Of a stretch of 16,028 bases of DNA, positions 14,023 through 16,028 are shown in pieces. Origin of the DNA: Sedimentisphaerales bacterium (lineage in GTDB: Bacteria > Planctomycetota > Phycisphaerae > Sedimentisphaerales > SG8-4). The stretch's first letter is position 1, and each line of letters opens with the position of its first letter. The stretch is from the NCBI GenBank assembly GCA_016928975.1, contig JAFGJR010000188.1, positions 1 to 16,028 on the forward strand, in the 5' to 3' direction. Position numbers and translations under genes: made by a program. A model generated the notes under the pieces. It saw only the letters and a list, made by a program, of their open reading frames with translations, had not been told where the DNA came from and did no database searches.

Positions 14023-14718
14023 ATGCGCGCGACCGAGATCTTCTACTCTCTGCAAGGCGAGGGGATGCTGGCCGGTGTGCCGAGTGTGTTCGTGCGCCTG
14101 GCAGGGTGTCCCCTGCGCTGCCGGTGGTGCGACACGGCCTACGCATGGGATTACGCTGCGGGCATGGAATATGACCTGGCGGATTTAGTCGCCGAAGTGG
14201 AGCGGTTTCCCTGCAGGCATGTGGTCATCACCGGAGGCGAGCCGATGGTCGGCGCCGATCTCATGCCCCGGCCCGGCTTGGCCGATCTGACCCATCGCCT
14301 CAAGAGCTTGGACGAGCACATCACCATAGAAACAGCAGGCGTGATGTTCGTGCCCGATCTGGCCTGTGATCTGATGAGCATCAGTCCTAAGCTGAGCAAC
14401 TCGATCCCGAGCAAGACGAGGCCTGCAGGGTGCGCCGATTCGAGGCTTGATGTTGCGCCGATTCGGAAGTTGATCGACCGCTACGACTACCAGTTGAAGT
14501 TCGTGGTGGACTCGGCAGGCGATCTGGCAGAGGTGCGCAAGACACTGGATGAGATCGGCGACGTGGATCGGCGGAAGGTGATGCTGATGCCTCAGGCGGC
14601 AAACCGGGAAGAGCTGATGGCGAAGGGGTCGATGGTGGCCGATCTCTGCATGAGGACCGGCTTTTGCTACTCGCAGCGGCTCCAGGCGATGTTGTGGAGT
14701 GGCGAAAGAGGTCGATAG
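14023..14718 (+). CDS. queE: 7-carboxy-7-deazaguanine synthase QueE (radical SAM)
   Basis: Cytoplasmic radical SAM enzyme that contracts 6-carboxytetrahydropterin to 7-carboxy-7-deazaguanine. The 231-residue product has the typical N-terminus S-L-Q-G-E-G (9-14), the cluster motif C-x3-C-x2-C at Cys29, Cys33 and Cys36 followed by D-T, the SAM-binding GGEP at 71-74, and S-P-K-L-S at 121-125. AAGGTG lies 4 nt before the ATG. The gene is 11 nt downstream of queC and in one operon with it. Its last 52 nt overlap, antisense, the end of the small SHOCT-like gene coming from the right. The substrate-making QueD and FolE are not in this window and must be elsewhere. Confidence 0.96.
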   Translation: MRATEIFYSLQGEGMLAGVPSVFVRLAGCPLRCRWCDTAYAWDYAAGMEYDLADLVAEVERFPCRHVVITGGEPMVGADLMPRPGLADLTHRLKSLDEHITIETAGVMFVPDLACDLMSISPKLSNSIPSKTRPAGCADSRLDVAPIRKLIDRYDYQLKFVVDSAGDLAEVRKTLDEIGDVDRRKVMLMPQAANREELMAKGSMVADLCMRTGFCYSQRLQAMLWSGERGR

Positions 14719-14876
14719 ATGCATGAATAGCCGAAGTTCAATCGGCTCCGGAAGGTGCGCGCCGGAGGCTTCTTCATGATGGCTAGGAGCTCCTGATACT
14801 CGGCTTCCGTGATCTTGCCTTCGTTGCGAAGCTGGAGCAACTCCTGCTCCGATGATGCGTTGGAAGCGATGCTCAT
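14667..14876 (-). CDS. Short SHOCT-like protein, truncated duplicate
   Basis: The 69-residue product has a SHOCT-like helix pair at about residues 8-36 (E-L-L-Q-L-R-N-E-G-K-I-T-E-A-E-Y). This is nearly the same as the N-terminus of the protein encoded just upstream. The two N-terminal regions also align at the DNA level from the start codon without gaps. After about residue 38 the paralogue's membrane part is missing and an unrelated Arg/Tyr-rich tail follows, read from DNA that overlaps the end of queE antisense by 52 nt. GGAG lies 8 nt before the ATG, so it is probably translated. It could be a functional short partner of the DUF2089/SHOCT operon or a decaying copy. Confidence 0.65.
   Translation of the reverse strand: MSIASNASSEQELLQLRNEGKITEAEYQELLAIMKKPPARTFRSRLNFGYSCIYRPLSPLHNIAWSRCE
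14746..14767 (+). terminator. Possible terminator after queE
   Basis: CTCCGG (14746-14751) pairs with CCGGAG (14762-14767) across a 10-nt loop, followed by GCTTCTTC. It is 27 nt past the queE stop, but also lies inside the antisense SHOCT-like gene, so part of the symmetry may reflect coding sequence (Pro-Pro-Ala-Arg codons). Confidence 0.28.
14781..14876 (-). repeat. Tandem gene-duplication unit, copy 2 (truncated gene)
   Basis: This stretch aligns without gaps to 15152-15247, offset by exactly 371 nt and with matching start codons. By hand count 67 of 96 bases are identical; the part encoding the SHOCT-like core (14781-14830) has 41 of 50 identical. Similarity stops shortly after this point, where the second gene loses its membrane domain. 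Confidence 0.7.
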
Positions 14877-14896
14877 GGTTGCATCTCCGGATAGGT

Positions 14897-15247
14897 TCAG
14901 GGGCGTTTTCTTCTGTCAGCGAGCATTCTGGCCAGCCAACTGTTATCCATACGGCTCAGTTTGATTGGGGCCACGACGATTCCCACGATGCTGAGGATCC
15001 AGACGATGGGCAGGTGGAGGACGAGTCCTGCGGGCAGGCCGATCACGCAGATGAGCAAGCCACCGGTGAGTACACGCTGGCGAAATGCCTGGAATTGAGG
15101 TTCGGCATTCTGGTGCGGTCGAGGGTCCGAGGCGGCGGGCCTCTGCATGGCGGCCAGGAGGTTCCGATACTCGGCCTCGGTGATCTTGCCTTCCTCCCGA
15201 AGCCGCGACAATTCCTCACGCGACGAAACGCTGGACGAGTCTTCCAT
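14897..15247 (-). CDS. SHOCT-like membrane protein
   Basis: The 116-residue product begins with a SHOCT-like helix pair at about 8-36 (E-L-S-R-L-R-E-E-G-K-I-T-E-A-E-Y), a short polar linker with two Pro-rich stretches, and then a hydrophobic region at about 59-95 that can form two membrane helices. It ends in a basic tail (Arg/Lys at about 98-115), which the positive-inside rule would place in the cytoplasm together with the SHOCT part. SHOCT modules are thought to mediate oligomerisation or nucleic-acid contacts; their role is poorly known. GGAG lies 8 nt before the ATG. It starts 3 nt after the stop of the DUF2089 gene, so the products are probably made together. Confidence 0.8.
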   Translation of the reverse strand: MEDSSSVSSREELSRLREEGKITEAEYRNLLAAMQRPAASDPRPHQNAEPQFQAFRQRVLTGGLLICVIGLPAGLVLHLPIVWILSIVGIVVAPIKLSRMDNSWLARMLADRRKRP

Positions 15248-15250
15248 TTC

Positions 15251-15628
15251 TCACTCTCCGACGAGCTTTTCGAGCTTGCGCCTTGCCTCGGCGACAGTGA
15301 TCCGCTCGGCACGCAGTTGTTCGAGCACGGCCTTCTTCTGGGCATCCATTTTGACAAGGGCCTTGTAGCTGGCGATGAGCCTGTCCAGCCGCGAACGTAT
15401 GGCGGCGTACCCCATGGGACCGTTCTGTTCGAGGGCCTTGATGCTGAAGCCTGCGAGGAGGTATCGCTCAAGGAATTCCTGGTCCTCGGGGCTGAGTCTG
15501 TCGAATGCAGCCTGGCTGAAACTGCCCTCCACCTTGACGTCGCACAGGACGCACTTCATGGTTGCGGTCTGCATGGCCAAGCCGCACAAAGGACAGGTTA
15601 TCGAAAGCCGTTTTCCCATAACGACCAT
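15251..15628 (-). CDS. DUF2089-family protein, zinc ribbon plus HTH-like region
   Basis: The 125-residue cytoplasmic protein has a zinc ribbon with Cys12, Cys15, Cys26 and Cys29, then the DUF2089 core at about 38-85 (F-D-R-L-S-P-E-D-Q-E-F-L, then a helix-turn-helix-like block with A-I-R-S-R-L-D-R-L). It ends with a short helical segment at 100-122 of the pattern L-R-A-E-R-I-T-V-A-E-A, which itself resembles a SHOCT helix pair. Family members are thought to be transcriptional regulators. The start is uncertain: Met at 15628 or Met at 15619 (MGKRL), neither with a clear ribosome site. It is first in an operon with two SHOCT-like proteins, suggesting a regulator whose partner is in the membrane. 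Confidence 0.82.
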   Translation of the reverse strand: MVVMGKRLSITCPLCGLAMQTATMKCVLCDVKVEGSFSQAAFDRLSPEDQEFLERYLLAGFSIKALEQNGPMGYAAIRSRLDRLIASYKALVKMDAQKKAVLEQLRAERITVAEARRKLEKLVGE

Positions 15629-15654
15629 GATTATTAGCTACTATGCGGGTGGAG

Positions 15655-15682
15655 TCAATACAAATTTGTGTGAGTATGTCAA
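15655..15682 (-). promoter_or_regulatory. Candidate promoter with palindrome for the DUF2089 operon
   Basis: A perfect TTGACA lies on the - strand at 15677-15682. The best -10 at 16-nt spacing is TATTGA (15655-15660), which is poor. Between them is a perfect 10-base palindrome ACAAATTTGT (15660-15669), well placed for an operator. The region is AT-rich compared with its surroundings. A second possible -35, TTGACT, overlaps the weak -10. Confidence 0.35.
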
Positions 15683-15902
15683 CGTCCTAATTTTATTTGT
15701 GTGCCAGCGGATTGTGCCTTCTCGCGATGGTTGGCGGTCGGAGCGCCGCAGGATCGGCAAGGGCGGTCGGGAGCGTCCGGTGAAGCGCGACAGGAACGCA
15801 GGATTTGAGTGGAGAGCAGCTTGCGACTGAGGCAGGGCGGAAAGGCGGCTCCTGTTGTATCCGTAGGCAATTGTGTGGTCGTCAGAATGTCCGAAGTGAC
15901 GA

Positions 15903-15931
15903 TTGACAACCGATCATCGATCGTCAATAAT
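15903..15931 (+). promoter_or_regulatory. Near-consensus sigma70 promoter for tRNA-Leu
   Basis: TTGACA (15903-15908, perfect) and AATAAT (15926-15931, five of six) are spaced by exactly 17 nt. The start point would be near 15938, a few bases ahead of the tRNA 5' end at 15944. An inverted repeat ATTGAC/GTCAAT (15902-15907 with 15923-15928) spans the two hexamers. Confidence 0.75.
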
Positions 15932-15943
15932 CCCTTGCCTATT

Positions 15944-16028
15944 GCCCGGGTGGCGGAATTTGGCAGACGCGCCAGCTTGAGGGGCTGGTGGGCTTCGGCC
16001 CGTGCTGGTTCGAATCCAGTCCCGGGCA
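15944..16028 (+). tRNA. tRNA-Leu (anticodon GAG)
   Basis: An 85-nt class II tRNA. The acceptor stem GCCCGGG (15944-15950) pairs with CCCGGGC (16021-16027) and is followed by discriminator A at 16028. The anticodon stem CCAGC/GCTGG encloses the loop TTGAGGG, giving anticodon GAG, which reads CUC and CUU. A long variable arm (GGGC-TTCG-GCCC) is typical of Leu. The T-loop reads TTCGAAT. The window ends at the discriminator, so whether CCA is encoded cannot be seen. Confidence 0.96.

Larger units (their letters stand above)
15629..15943. other. Intergenic region before tRNA-Leu
   Basis: Between the DUF2089 gene and the tRNA there are 315 nt. It holds the candidate leftward promoter and palindrome near its left end and the tRNA promoter near its right end. 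The middle (about 15700-15890) shows no convincing gene; a leftward frame at 15679-15927 crosses the tRNA promoter, lacks a ribosome site and has no protein-like pattern. Confidence 0.55.

Noticed and set aside
14852..15637. Rightward open frame of 261 codons
   Set aside because: It covers the DUF2089 and SHOCT-like genes antisense; those have family motifs and ribosome sites, and this one does not.
15700..16028. Integration site or mobile element next to tRNA-Leu
   Set aside because: No integrase, direct repeat of the tRNA 3' end or composition break is visible, and the window ends at the tRNA, so the right flank cannot be judged.

Overview
The window looks like high-GC chromosomal DNA from a planctomycete-type bacterium, perhaps of the Phycisphaerae. 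The clues are a pseudopilin with an H-X9-DG-like C-terminus, several large secreted proteins of unknown function, small proteins with an N-terminal zinc ribbon, and a DUF2089/SHOCT operon. This assignment is an inference from gene style; no rRNA is present.

Left part (140-5159, all + strand): a type II secretion/type IV pilin-like pseudopilin is followed by four genes I cannot name precisely. They encode an exported aromatic-rich protein, a small membrane-anchored protein, a 577-residue exported protein whose start sits at the stop of the small one, and a Spy/CpxP-like periplasmic protein with a twin-arginine-like signal. A strong hairpin separates the first exported protein from the other three. 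The pseudopilin and the exported proteins all concern the cell envelope, but a shared function is not shown.

Middle part (5227-12022): on the - strand, a large secreted carbohydrate-active protein (glycoside-hydrolase-like barrel plus polysaccharide-lyase-like domain) is followed after 2 nt by mnmA, the tRNA 2-thiouridylase. Divergent from it is a secreted protein with seven repeats, very likely a seven-bladed beta-propeller. Convergent with that is a GT-B glycosyltransferase resembling glycogen/starch synthase.

Right part (12211-14718): this is a 7-deazaguanine (queuosine) locus. queF and a small zinc-ribbon gene run leftward; queC and queE run rightward from the same intergenic region. QueE and QueC make preQ0 and QueF reduces it to preQ1. 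queD and folE are not in the window.

Right end (14667-16028): a leftward three-gene operon encodes a DUF2089 regulator-like protein and two SHOCT-like proteins. The last of these is a truncated tandem duplicate whose 3' end overlaps queE antisense. The window ends with tRNA-Leu(GAG), preceded by a near-consensus sigma70 promoter. I saw no CRISPR array, insertion sequence, phage gene or recognisable defence system. The most unusual items are the GH-PL fusion and the DUF2089/SHOCT operon with its duplicate.
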